Positions 44,756 through 54,054 of a stretch of 64,000 nt of DNA are shown piece by piece. How positions within the stretch are numbered: position 1 is the first letter of the stretch; the number at the start of each line of letters is the position of its first letter. Source of the DNA: Imperialibacter sp963977595 (lineage in GTDB: Bacteria; Bacteroidota; Bacteroidia; Cytophagales; Cyclobacteriaceae); contig NZ_CP180355.1 of NCBI RefSeq assembly GCF_048007035.1, positions 4,960,001-5,024,000 of the forward strand, read 5' to 3'. Under the pieces are notes generated by a model that was not told the DNA's origin, searched no databases, and saw nothing but the letters and a program-made list of their open reading frames with translations. A program made the position numbers and the translations under genes.

Positions 44756-45136
44756 CTAATCCACTTTTTCTTTTTTAAATGTTGAAAGCCAAGCCAAAGC
44801 ATCTTCCTGTGAGGTAAAGAGCCTGGTAGGTATGGTGGGTTTGCTAACACTGAGGAAAAAGTTGCCCAGCAGCCGATTGACGGGCGACCCTACTACCAGC
44901 GCACAAGCGTTCATGTTTTTGATTCCATCCCCCTCAGCAAATGCCGAACGAGCGTCCTTTGTGATTGTTTTTACACTTGAAACATCCCCCAGGAACGGAT
45001 AAGTTTTCCCGTCACAGGCTTCTACACGGGTAGTAATCATGTGGTTGGCCACTTCCAGATCGACCTCGTCCACTTTGTAATACCCAAACATGATATCGTC
45101 TTCTGTCCAAATCTTTATGTACTGGTTTTCTATCAT
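44756..45136 (-). CDS. STAS/SpoIIAA-like small protein A
   Basis: A 126-aa cytosolic protein. The predicted fold alternates strands and helices, with a GDVSSVKTITKDARSAF-like segment and the ending SVSKPTIPTRLFTSQEDAL. It is clearly homologous to the 123-aa protein at 54055-54426, which shares the spaced pattern YP.L.D, AR, ALVV.SP, NF.L.VSKP..PT..F.S.E.AL. Both resemble STAS/SpoIIAA-like (DUF7793-type) proteins that act as phospho-switched partners of kinases. It is transcribed head-to-head from the oxoamine-synthase gene A with a 132-bp gap between the two start codons. Confidence 0.7.
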   Translation of the reverse strand: MIENQYIKIWTEDDIMFGYYKVDEVDLEVANHMITTRVEACDGKTYPFLGDVSSVKTITKDARSAFAEGDGIKNMNACALVVGSPVNRLLGNFFLSVSKPTIPTRLFTSQEDALAWLSTFKKEKVD

Positions 45137-45268
45137 ATCATTTACTCTGTTACGGATGTAGGGTTGTCAGGTCATTAGGCCATATTCTGGATGGATGGCA
45201 GAGTAATTTTGGATCGTAAATAACAAAAACTAATCGCAAGTAAGGTTCAAAAGTAAACTATTTTTCTC
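45137..45268. promoter_or_regulatory. Divergent promoter region of STAS-like A and AOS-GNAT A
   Basis: A 132-bp AT-rich region shared by two divergent genes. On the AOS-GNAT strand TTTG (near 45208) is followed after 19 bp by TAATCGCA, which keeps only the TA of the Bacteroidota -7 element. The word AATCGCAA also occurs, on the corresponding strand, in the counterpart region at 53926-54054. This is weak evidence for shared control. Confidence 0.35.
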
Positions 45269-47695
45269 ATGGCTAAAACACGTCACAATCATTTACTGGA
45301 TACGATCGATGATATTATTAGCAGTGCCGCTAACAAAGGTATTGTTCACCTTCACTCTCAGGGAGACTCTTTGTCAGGCTCAACCCTAAGGATCAACGAC
45401 AGGGAATTAAAGCACTTTGGCACATGCGGTTATCTGGGGCTGGAACAAGACTCCAGGCTGAAGGCTGGTGTGATTGATGCCGTGACTAAATATGGTACTC
45501 AATTTCCTATGTCAAAGACTTATGTGTCATCACCACTATATGCCGAGTTGGAAAATTTGATAGAAACAATGTATGGTTATCCTGTTATTCTCACTAAGAA
45601 TAGCACCCTTGGGCACATCACAGTGATACCTTCTATTATAAGAGACGACGACGTTGTTATTCTGGATCAGCAAGTGCATGCCAGCATTCAAAGCGCCGTG
45701 CAAATGCTGAAACCAAAAGGAGTGCGGGTAGAGATTATCCGCCATAGCAACCTCGAAATGCTGGAGGAAAGAATACAGGAGTTGCGCTCTAAATACAACC
45801 GCATCTGGTACATGGCCGATGGCGTGTATTCTATGTATGGCGATGTGGCTCCGATAAAGGAAATGCAAAAGCTGGCTGATAAATATGACCAACTTTACTT
45901 GTACGTGGATGATGCCCATGGAATGAGCTGGGCAGGTGAGCACGGCACAGGCTTTATTATGAGCCAGGTTAAGATGCATAGAAAAATGGTGCTCTGCGCA
46001 ACCATGGGCAAGTGCTTTGGTGCCACCGGCGGGCTCATTGTTTTTCCCGAAGAGGAAATGCGACGCAAAGTAAAAATATTCGGTGGTCCTCTTACTTTCT
46101 CAGTGCAAATAGAACCGCCCATGCTTGGGGCTGCTATTGCTTCAGCGAAAATTCACCTTTCGGATGAGATATATGCCATGCAGCAGCGGTTAGCTGGTAA
46201 GATTGAGTTTTGCAATGAGCTTATTCGGCAAACTGCCCTTCCGCTGGTGGTCGAGAATGAATGCCCTATTTTCTTTATAGGCACCGGTATGCCAGCCACA
46301 GGCTACAATTTTGTGGAGCGGCTGATGAAAGAAGGGTACTATGTTAACCTGGGTGTGTTTCCGGCAGTGCCTGTGAAAAATACAGGGGTTCGGTTTACCA
46401 TCTCTTGCCACAACAGCGAAGCAGACATTGAAGGTTTTGTGGAGGCGATGGACTACCACTACCCGAAGGCATTGGAAGACGAGGGCAAAACAGAGAACGA
46501 GGTGCGCAAATCATTTAAAATGCCATTGTTGAGCGAGAAGGCTACTGTAGAAGCAAAAGTCACTTCGGAGCTTACAGCGCAGGTGAGCTCAACCATAGAA
46601 GCATTTCCAGAAGAAGAGTGGAACAGGCTTATCAGCAAAAATATGTCTGTCGACTGGAAGGGTATGAAATTCATTGAAGAAGCATTTTCTGGCAACGACC
46701 TTCCTGAGGAAAATTGGAAATTCCACTATCTGATGGTGAGGGACGGCCAAGGAACGCCAGTTTTGGCTACGTTCTTCTCAAGTGCACTCTGTAAGGATGA
46801 TATATTCGCCCAGGCTGGTGTTTCCATTCAACTTGAAGAGGATAGAAAATATAATCCCTACCTGCTGACTTCACAAACACTTGTGATGGGTTCGTTGATG
46901 ACCGAAGGCAACCACTTTTACCTGAATAAGGAGCATAGCCAGTGGGAAGAAGCTGTCAGGATCATGATTGGAAAGGTCGGTGAAATACAGGAGTCTGAGA
47001 AAATAAGCGCCACCTATTTGAGAGACTTTGATGATAACGACCCTCAACTGAAGGAGGTGTTTCACGACCAGGGCTTTGTGAAAGTTGATGTTCCTGACTC
47101 TTGTGTAATTGACAAGCTTGGATGGAAAAACACAGACGAATTCCTTGAGGGCCTGTCAACCCGCTCACGTCGCCACATACGTTACGATGTACTGAAGTAT
47201 GAACATATGTTTGACGTTGAGGTGGTAAGTGCACCCTCAAAAGAGGATATGAGACATTTTCAGAACCTGTTTAGAAATGTCAGGAACAGGAACTTTGCAA
47301 TTAATGTGTTTGACTATCCAGATAAATTTTTCCAGATGATGCCAGGCGAAGCCGGGTGGGAGTTTGTTGTGCTGCGACTGAAGCCTGAATTCGATAATAA
47401 CCAGAAACCCGTTGCAGTTGCTTTTAATTACCGGAACGATGCTGGAGTATATACCTTCCTTTTGATAGGAATGGACTATGAATATCTCGAAAAGTACAAT
47501 ATCTACAGGCAAACTATTTACAGAACCCTTCAGCAAGCAAACACACTTGGCTATCAAACGCTGCGATTAGGTATCTCGGCCACGATTGAGAAGAAGAAAT
47601 TTGGCGCTAGTGTGCATCCAAAGGTGGCGTTTGTCCAAATCAAGGACAACTTCAATATGGAACAGATTGAGCTGTTGGCAGTGAGTCAGGCTTAA
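45269..47695 (+). CDS. Alpha-oxoamine synthase-GNAT acyltransferase fusion A
   Basis: An 808-aa protein. Residues about 45-410 are a PLP alpha-oxoamine synthase (8-amino-7-oxononanoate synthase/CqsA/serine-palmitoyltransferase family) with FGTCGYLGLEQD, the ring-stacking His in QQVHASIQ (137), the DDAHG loop (214-218) and the PLP lysine in TMGKCFGATGG (Lys 248). Residues about 430-808 are a GNAT/FemAB-like acyltransferase (TRSRRHIRYDVLKYEHMF, GISATIEKKKFGA). Such enzymes join an amino acid to an acyl thioester with loss of CO2; the second domain may N-acylate the product. The substrate is unknown. The hybrid-kinase gene follows after 36 bp on the same strand, and the STAS-like gene is divergent. 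Confidence 0.87.
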   Translation: MAKTRHNHLLDTIDDIISSAANKGIVHLHSQGDSLSGSTLRINDRELKHFGTCGYLGLEQDSRLKAGVIDAVTKYGTQFPMSKTYVSSPLYAELENLIETMYGYPVILTKNSTLGHITVIPSIIRDDDVVILDQQVHASIQSAVQMLKPKGVRVEIIRHSNLEMLEERIQELRSKYNRIWYMADGVYSMYGDVAPIKEMQKLADKYDQLYLYVDDAHGMSWAGEHGTGFIMSQVKMHRKMVLCATMGKCFGATGGLIVFPEEEMRRKVKIFGGPLTFSVQIEPPMLGAAIASAKIHLSDEIYAMQQRLAGKIEFCNELIRQTALPLVVENECPIFFIGTGMPATGYNFVERLMKEGYYVNLGVFPAVPVKNTGVRFTISCHNSEADIEGFVEAMDYHYPKALEDEGKTENEVRKSFKMPLLSEKATVEAKVTSELTAQVSSTIEAFPEEEWNRLISKNMSVDWKGMKFIEEAFSGNDLPEENWKFHYLMVRDGQGTPVLATFFSSALCKDDIFAQAGVSIQLEEDRKYNPYLLTSQTLVMGSLMTEGNHFYLNKEHSQWEEAVRIMIGKVGEIQESEKISATYLRDFDDNDPQLKEVFHDQGFVKVDVPDSCVIDKLGWKNTDEFLEGLSTRSRRHIRYDVLKYEHMFDVEVVSAPSKEDMRHFQNLFRNVRNRNFAINVFDYPDKFFQMMPGEAGWEFVVLRLKPEFDNNQKPVAVAFNYRNDAGVYTFLLIGMDYEYLEKYNIYRQTIYRTLQQANTLGYQTLRLGISATIEKKKFGASVHPKVAFVQIKDNFNMEQIELLAVSQA

Positions 47696-47731
47696 TTTAA
47701 AAGGAATTAGTTTACTCTCTTATAATATCTT

Positions 47732-49447
47732 ATGACCGTATCAGAAATGAGTGTAATTACGGATGATGATCGACTGGATAAAATCAATGCCTTAATTGTT
47801 AAGCTGGCTTCCGGGGATTTGAATGCCAGAGAAATACCGTCGGATGATTTTGATGAAGTCGACGCCATTATTGCCGGGATAAATATGCTGGGTGAAGAGC
47901 TTCAGAGTTCCACTGTGTCCCGCAATTACCTGAAAAGCATCTATGATGGTATCGTAGACATGGTCATCATAGTAAAAGAAAATGGCCTTATTCAGGGAGT
48001 CAATGGTGCCGTCACGAAGTTGCTCGACTACTCGGAGAATGACCTGGTTGGGAAGAATTTGTCACAAGTTTTCAAATCCGATTCTGCTGAGCCTTTGGGT
48101 TTTCTGGAGCACTTGAGAGATGATAGCAGTCTTCACAATATTGAAGGCATGGTGGTGGGCAAATCTGGAAAAGAAACGCCGGTTAGCACCTCCTGCTCCA
48201 TTTTGATTGACTCAAAAGGTGAGCCTGCCGGGCTACTGCTCGTAGCCAAGGACATGACTGTTCAGAAACAGATTGAGGCTGAACTTAAAAAAAGTAAAGA
48301 AGCAGCGGAGTTGTCCAATCGGATGAAAAGCAGCTTTTTGGCCAATATGAGCCATGAAATAAGGACGCCTCTCAATGGGATTCTTGGGTTTACCGAATAC
48401 CTCATAGGGATGAGCATTACCGATGAGCAAAAGGAGTACCTTCAATTGATTGAAAGTTCAGGGCAAACGCTGATGAAGCTTTTAAGCGATATTTTGGATC
48501 TTAACAAGATAGAAGAAGGTAAGCTCGGGTTTGATCACGTACCCATTCATTTCAAAGAGACTATGACCTCTTCTCTTCAGCCATATAAATACATGGCCAA
48601 CGAAAAGGGAGTAGCATTTGATCTCAAGTTTGAGAACTTTGATGAAATTTCCCATGTGTATTGCGACCCTACCCGTGTAAATCAGATAATGGTAAACCTG
48701 GTAGGAAACGCTCTGAAATTTACCAGCAAAGGAAAAGTAAGTGTCAAGCTAAGCATTTCCCCTGTTGGCGATGGCAAACAAGCAATGATCAGAGGTTGTG
48801 TTTCCGACACAGGTATCGGTATTCCGGACGGTGTCAAAAATGATATTTTCAAGGCATTTGTGCAGTCCGATTCGTCCATTACAAGGAGATTTGGTGGTTC
48901 AGGTCTCGGCTTGTCGATAGTAAAAGAGCTTATTCATTTGATGGGAGGCGAAATCAGTATTGGCAGCCCCTCTCAGATAGGCACTGCTGAAAACCCTGGC
49001 TCTGAGTTCAATTTTGACTTCGCAGTGGATATCGCCGAATCACCGGTAAAAGAAGCGGTAGAAAAGTTTGAAAAACTTGAGTTCACATCGCAGTACAAGT
49101 TGCTTGTGGTGGAGGACAATGAGATGAATCGTATACTCGCAGGGAGGGTGCTGAACAAGTTTGGAGCAACGGTCGAATACGCCGTACATGGCAAGGAAGC
49201 AGTACAAATGCTGAAAGCGAACGATTACGATGCCATTTTAATGGATGTTCAGATGCCCGTGATGGATGGACTTCAAGCCACACGGGTTATCAGGAGACTG
49301 GGATACAATTTGCCGATCATTGGCCTGTCGGCCAACGTGTTCAAGGAAGATATAGACAGGAGCAGGCAAGCTGGCATGGATGATCATATTGGCAAGCCAT
49401 TTACCAAATTATCCATTTTTAGAGCGTTGAAAAATGTGCTGGAATAG
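47732..49447 (+). CDS. Soluble hybrid histidine kinase A (HAMP-like/PAS/HisKA/HATPase/REC)
   Basis: A 571-aa protein with no transmembrane segment. Residues about 12-65 are a HAMP-like amphipathic pair of helices (INALIVKLASGDLNAREIP), then a PAS domain (about 68-180) with GIVDMVIIVKENGLIQGVN. HisKA has the phospho-accepting His in FLANMSHEIRTPLNG (His 208). The ATPase has NLVGNALKF, VSDTGIGIP and GGSGLGLSI. The receiver at the C-terminus has VVEDNEMN, phospho-Asp about 505 (MDVQMPVMDG) and KPF. It follows the oxoamine-synthase fusion by 36 bp and is a close paralog of kinase B. It should sense an intracellular signal and pass phosphate within itself; no output domain is present. Confidence 0.9.
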   Translation: MTVSEMSVITDDDRLDKINALIVKLASGDLNAREIPSDDFDEVDAIIAGINMLGEELQSSTVSRNYLKSIYDGIVDMVIIVKENGLIQGVNGAVTKLLDYSENDLVGKNLSQVFKSDSAEPLGFLEHLRDDSSLHNIEGMVVGKSGKETPVSTSCSILIDSKGEPAGLLLVAKDMTVQKQIEAELKKSKEAAELSNRMKSSFLANMSHEIRTPLNGILGFTEYLIGMSITDEQKEYLQLIESSGQTLMKLLSDILDLNKIEEGKLGFDHVPIHFKETMTSSLQPYKYMANEKGVAFDLKFENFDEISHVYCDPTRVNQIMVNLVGNALKFTSKGKVSVKLSISPVGDGKQAMIRGCVSDTGIGIPDGVKNDIFKAFVQSDSSITRRFGGSGLGLSIVKELIHLMGGEISIGSPSQIGTAENPGSEFNFDFAVDIAESPVKEAVEKFEKLEFTSQYKLLVVEDNEMNRILAGRVLNKFGATVEYAVHGKEAVQMLKANDYDAILMDVQMPVMDGLQATRVIRRLGYNLPIIGLSANVFKEDIDRSRQAGMDDHIGKPFTKLSIFRALKNVLE

Positions 49448-49790
49448 ATCAAGCTCAATTCAATGTTGTGTGACACATTGCCAGCCTTTAAGCAGGTTAG
49501 CAGGTGTGGGCTCCGCTTCTTTCTGGTTATCAACAGCACTCAATAGCCAGTTTTTTGTGACAATGCTGAGTTGTTTTGGCCTTGCTGACCAACTGCAAAC
49601 TTCTGACTGGTTGTTGACCACTTTATGATTCTATAAGGTTTTCTCTCCCTTTGCATTAATTTATGCTGGATATTAACGCCTTCGAACTATAATTGTAAAT
49701 TAGAGGGACTTTAACTGTAGACCGGTGTCAGGTAAATAATATGGACCATCTCTTTTACTGAAATAGTCGAAAATGTAAAGCGTACGCCAG
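49448..49790. other. Intergenic region between the two hybrid kinase genes
   Basis: A 343-bp gap between two plus-strand kinase genes. I see no terminator of good quality, no RNA gene and no open frame with a domain. It probably holds the promoter of kinase B. Confidence 0.45.
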
Positions 49791-51488
49791 ATGCTTCCTA
49801 AACACGAGATTCCAGATCACCTCAAGGGCAGAATAGACGACATTATACAATTGGTATATGAGATAGCCAATGGTAATTTCGAATATCGGCTTCCTCGCTA
49901 TGGATTCAATGACGAACTGGATGGCCTTGTCGGCGGGATCAACATGTTGGGTGAGGAGCTCAAGTCCTCCATGGTATCCAAAAACTACCTTGAAAGCATT
50001 TACAAGGGAGTAGTAGACGTCCTGTTTATTCTTGATGTCAATTTTCGAATTGAGGAAGTGAATGAAATCACACTGGAAAAATTCAGGTGTGAAGAAAGTG
50101 CTTTGCTCAAACGCCCACTTGCTGAGCTGCTAAGCGAGAATGAACAGATACTCCTTGAAAGGGTGAGGGCGGAACTTGGCGAGAAAAATATTTGTCGGAT
50201 AAACGAGTTACACTTTTCCTTTAATGGTGAGCTTTCCAAGCCGCACTCAGCCACATTTTCCTACCTTCTTAATAGTCAGAATCAGCCGTCCAATATCCTG
50301 CTAATTGCTAAAGACGTCTCTGTTTTTAAAGAAGCTAGGGAGAGGGCAGAGGCATCCAACGAGGCCAAAACCCGTTTTTTGGCGAACATGAGTCATGAAA
50401 TAAGGACGCCCCTTAGCGCTATTTTGGGGTTTATCGACCTGATGTTTGAAACCTCCCCAACAGAGGAACAGCAAAATTTTCTACGGCTTATCAAGGCTTC
50501 GGGTGAAGACCTCTCAAAACTGATTAATAACATTCTCGATATCAATAAGATTGAGGCAGGCAAGCTTACGCTTGAACAAATAGAATTTCAGTTTGAAGAA
50601 ATAATGAAGTCAAACTTGAATCCTTATCGCTACCTGGCCAGGGAAAAAGGGATCGATTTGTCCATCAACATTGATCCCTCTATACCAAAAGTGCTTATTG
50701 GAGACCCTCAAAAGATAAACCAGGTTGTCCGAAACCTTGTAAGCAATGCGGTGAAGTTTACAGTGGCCGGTAATATAAATGTGAATTTCACCAGCTTACC
50801 AGTCAAGTCTGGCTACGCTGTTATTCAGGGAGATATTATCGATTCTGGGATCGGCATCCCCTCCAATAAACTGAACGTTATTTTTGATAGCTTCACGCAG
50901 GCTGATGACTCCACCTCCCGTAATTATGGAGGATCCGGTTTAGGGCTCACAATCTGCAGGTATTTACTTAACTCCATGGATGGAGACATAAAAGTAGAAA
51001 GCCCACCGGTGAGTTTTGGATTCGAAAAAGGCACCGCATTCACATTTACAATGGAGCTCAAGGCTGCAGACTCACAGGTGGTGAAGCCAAGAGAGGAAGT
51101 GCAAACCTTGAAGCTCAAGTTCAGCCGACAATACCACATACTTGTAGTTGATGATAACGATCTCAACCTGAAGCTTGCCAAACGGGTGCTGGAAAATCTG
51201 GGGGCCAAAGTGCTTGTGGCCGATGGCGGCCAGAGTGCGTTGGAACTCATCAATATCCATGACTTTGATTTGGTTTTCATAGACATTCACATGCCCGAAA
51301 TGGACGGCTATGAGTTGGCGGTAAGAATCAGGAAAATGCAGTATAATATGCCCCTTATAGCGCTTTCGGCGGATGCTTATGAGGAAGCTGTGCTAAAGTC
51401 GCTACAGTCGGGTATGAATGCCCATGTTAAAAAACCATTTACAAAGGAGGAGATTTTCGTTGCCTCTAAAGGATTTTTAGAGCTTTAG
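49791..51488 (+). CDS. Soluble hybrid histidine kinase B (HAMP-like/PAS/HisKA/HATPase/REC)
   Basis: A 565-aa protein with the same domain order as kinase A and no transmembrane segment. It has a HAMP-like start (VYEIANGNFEYRLPRYGFN), conserved GGINMLGEEL linker, PAS domain (about 68-180), phospho-His in FLANMSHEIRTPLSA (His 202), ATPase motifs NLVSNAVKF, IIDSGIGIP and GGSGLGLTI, and a receiver with VVDDNDLN and phospho-Asp about 498 (IDIHMPEMDG). The PAS domains of A and B are the most different parts, so they may sense different signals. Its stop lies 4 bp from the stop of AOS-GNAT B on the other strand. Confidence 0.9.
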   Translation: MLPKHEIPDHLKGRIDDIIQLVYEIANGNFEYRLPRYGFNDELDGLVGGINMLGEELKSSMVSKNYLESIYKGVVDVLFILDVNFRIEEVNEITLEKFRCEESALLKRPLAELLSENEQILLERVRAELGEKNICRINELHFSFNGELSKPHSATFSYLLNSQNQPSNILLIAKDVSVFKEARERAEASNEAKTRFLANMSHEIRTPLSAILGFIDLMFETSPTEEQQNFLRLIKASGEDLSKLINNILDINKIEAGKLTLEQIEFQFEEIMKSNLNPYRYLAREKGIDLSINIDPSIPKVLIGDPQKINQVVRNLVSNAVKFTVAGNINVNFTSLPVKSGYAVIQGDIIDSGIGIPSNKLNVIFDSFTQADDSTSRNYGGSGLGLTICRYLLNSMDGDIKVESPPVSFGFEKGTAFTFTMELKAADSQVVKPREEVQTLKLKFSRQYHILVVDDNDLNLKLAKRVLENLGAKVLVADGGQSALELINIHDFDLVFIDIHMPEMDGYELAVRIRKMQYNMPLIALSADAYEEAVLKSLQSGMNAHVKKPFTKEEIFVASKGFLEL

Positions 51489-51492
51489 TACC

Positions 51493-53925
51493 TTATTTTT
51501 TTTGAATGATCCCCATCATTTCGATAGAGTAGTTGTCTTTGGCTTGAATAAAAGCGACTCTGGGATAAATGGTAGCGCCGAGTTTCTTTTTCTCAAAGGA
51601 AGAGGAGTAACCGAAGTTTATTTTCTTAAAGCCCAACGACTGCGCTCTCACAATTGTCTGATACAGCATTTGCCTGTAGGTCTGATACTTCTGCACATAG
51701 TCGTAGTCCATCCCAATGAATGCTGGTACGTAGGTTATATTATTGTTGTTGAAACAGAACATGACTGCAATGGGGTTATCGGTTTCATTTTGTCCTTGTT
51801 TTTCTTTTTTAAGCTTCAGCACAATAAACTCCCAGTTATTATCTTCCGACATCTGTTCAAAAACACCCCTGTTGAAAGGGAATGTATTGACATCTAAGTT
51901 TTTACTCCAGACGTTTTGGTACAATGCCATGAACTGGCAAACCTCATCTTCGGTAAGGGTTTGTTTTACTTGAATGTCAAAGTAGTCTTCAAAGGGTGCT
52001 ACATCTTGCCTGAAATGCTTTCTGGATTTGCTGGAAAGAGTTGAAACGTATTCTTCTGTGTTTGCCCACGACAAATCTTCTACAGTGCATGATTCGGGTA
52101 AGGTAGTTTTGAAAAAACCTTTCTTCAACACATACTCTTCAATTTGCGTATCGCTTTCGTCAAAGTCCCTGAGCACAATGGAAGAAGGTTTAAGAAGTTC
52201 ATCCAGTTCTTCTACTTTTTCGATAATCAAGTCCATCGCATTTTGCCATCGGCCGTCATTTTTATCAAGAAAGAGATGTTGGCCTTCGGTAAACAGCGAT
52301 CCCATAATTAGTGCCGTTGACACCATGAAGCCGGGCTCTGATTTCCTTTTTTCTTCAAACTCCTTTGAAATTGAAGCTGGCGCCAGCATGTCTTCTTTCC
52401 AAAGAGCGAAAGTAAAAAAGGTAGCGGCTATCACTTTTTTATTTTCATCACGAACGAGTAGATAAAAGAACTGCCAGTTATTTTCCTTCTCTTCATTACC
52501 AGTAAAGGTTTTTTCCAGAAACTGAAGCCCGGCATGATTGAAAACACCCTCTCCTCCAAAGTACGTGTCCCAGATTTTAGCGTCAATCTCACTGGCAGAG
52601 CGGAAGGTTTCCAGTGTCAGTGTTTCAGTTTTTCTGGCGGCGACTTTGTTTTCTTTTTCAATAAGAGGGAGGTCAAAAATCTTTCTTATGCTGTTCATTG
52701 AATAGTGCTCTTCCTCCAGGGCCTTGGGGAAGTTTTCACTCAGCGCCGTCACCAACTGCTCGATGTCCTCACGCTGGTTATGTCTGGAGATTGTAAATCT
52801 GATCCCAGTTTTCTTTACTGGAACAGCCGGAAAAATGCCCATGTTGCCATAGAAGCCGACATCATACATTTTGTTGACAAAATTGTAGCCCACTGCGGGT
52901 GCACCTGCTCCGATATAGAAAACCGGGCAGTCATTTCTATCTACCAGCGGTAAATCTGTTTGTGCCAGTAAATCATTGCAATAGTCTATTTTGCTACGCA
53001 ATTCCGCTTGCATCTCAACAATCTCAGGGCTCAGGTGAATCTTAGCAGAGGCAATGGCTGCCGCTACAGATGCTGGTTCGAGCTGAGCAGAAAAAGTGAG
53101 CGGCCCTCCAAAGTTTTTGACCTTATTGAAGTAGGACTGGTTGGAAGAAACCAATATACCACCGCTTGCGCCAAATGACTTGCTTAGCGTGCTGAAAAGG
53201 AATACATTCTCGGGCAGTTCTTTATACTGGTTCAGCACATAACCGGTTCCGTTCTCGCCTACCCAACTCATGCCATGCACATCGTCGAAGTATAGATATA
53301 GCTGGGGGTATTTAGCGCACAACGCTTTGAGTTGGTCAATAGGAGCGGTGTCGCCAAACATAGAGTACACACCATCGGCACAATACCATATTTTTTCCCG
53401 ACCAGGGCTTAGTGCTTTAATTTTTTCTTCAAGCATATTCATATTGTTATGCCTGATCATATCTACTGTCACCCCTCTGTTTTTTAGCAGGAGGGAGGCA
53501 TTCTGCACGCTCCAATGGACATAGTGATCTAAAATTACCGCATCCTCATCACGCACAATCGATGGAATTACTCCCATGTGACCAAGCGTGCTATTTTTCA
53601 TGACCAGCACGGGAACTTTAAACATGAGATTTAACTTCTCTTCTAGTTCCTGGTACAGCGAATGGGAAACATAACTTTTGGATAGGGGGAATTGTGTACC
53701 GAACTTTTGAATGGCATCAATAGCGGCATCTTTTAACCTTTGATCTTGCTCAAGCCCAAGGTATCCCGTGGTACCGAAATGAAAAAGGTCTTTCCCATTT
53801 ATTCTAATAGTTCGGCCAGTAAAACGCTCGTCTTCAGTGTGCAGTTGTATGACTCCACGTGATTTTGCGTCCTCTGCTATGGTATTAAGTGTATCAATTA
53901 AGTTATTATGTTTTACTTTTGCCAT
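51493..53925 (-). CDS. Alpha-oxoamine synthase-GNAT acyltransferase fusion B
   Basis: An 810-aa paralog of the fusion at 45269-47695, alike over its full length. The synthase domain has FGTTGYLGLEQD, His in DHYVHWSVQ (137), DDVHG (214-218) and the PLP lysine in STLSKSFGASGG (Lys 249). The acyltransferase domain has SKSRKHFRQDVAPFEDYF and GYSSSFEKKKLGA. All key residues of the synthase are kept, so both copies look active. The acyl-binding stretches differ in places (for example HAS in copy A against HWS in B), which may mean different substrates. It is convergent with kinase B and divergent from STAS-like B (129-bp gap). Confidence 0.87.
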   Translation of the reverse strand: MAKVKHNNLIDTLNTIAEDAKSRGVIQLHTEDERFTGRTIRINGKDLFHFGTTGYLGLEQDQRLKDAAIDAIQKFGTQFPLSKSYVSHSLYQELEEKLNLMFKVPVLVMKNSTLGHMGVIPSIVRDEDAVILDHYVHWSVQNASLLLKNRGVTVDMIRHNNMNMLEEKIKALSPGREKIWYCADGVYSMFGDTAPIDQLKALCAKYPQLYLYFDDVHGMSWVGENGTGYVLNQYKELPENVFLFSTLSKSFGASGGILVSSNQSYFNKVKNFGGPLTFSAQLEPASVAAAIASAKIHLSPEIVEMQAELRSKIDYCNDLLAQTDLPLVDRNDCPVFYIGAGAPAVGYNFVNKMYDVGFYGNMGIFPAVPVKKTGIRFTISRHNQREDIEQLVTALSENFPKALEEEHYSMNSIRKIFDLPLIEKENKVAARKTETLTLETFRSASEIDAKIWDTYFGGEGVFNHAGLQFLEKTFTGNEEKENNWQFFYLLVRDENKKVIAATFFTFALWKEDMLAPASISKEFEEKRKSEPGFMVSTALIMGSLFTEGQHLFLDKNDGRWQNAMDLIIEKVEELDELLKPSSIVLRDFDESDTQIEEYVLKKGFFKTTLPESCTVEDLSWANTEEYVSTLSSKSRKHFRQDVAPFEDYFDIQVKQTLTEDEVCQFMALYQNVWSKNLDVNTFPFNRGVFEQMSEDNNWEFIVLKLKKEKQGQNETDNPIAVMFCFNNNNITYVPAFIGMDYDYVQKYQTYRQMLYQTIVRAQSLGFKKINFGYSSSFEKKKLGATIYPRVAFIQAKDNYSIEMMGIIQKK

Positions 53926-54054
53926 TCGGGTTAGTTAGATTGCCAGCTAAATTACACCAGCTAAATGTAATATTTGCATTTTAATAAGAAGAGAGGTGCA
54001 GAAATTATGTATTTTTCCTCAAGAATTTGACTATTAGTAGTTTGCGATTGATCA
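53926..54054. promoter_or_regulatory. Divergent promoter region of AOS-GNAT B and STAS-like B
   Basis: A 129-bp AT-rich region between two head-to-head genes, nearly the same length as the equivalent region of the first half (132 bp). It has no strong palindrome. The direct repeat CCAGCTAAAT/CCAGCTAAAT (about 53941-53950 and 53954-53963) is a possible regulator site. Confidence 0.35.

Noticed and set aside
45269..53925. Calling the island a CqsA/CqsS quorum-sensing system
   Set aside because: The synthase is fused to an acyltransferase, the kinases lack membrane sensors, and sphingo- or sulfonolipid synthesis fits as well; only the similarity in gene types is claimed.
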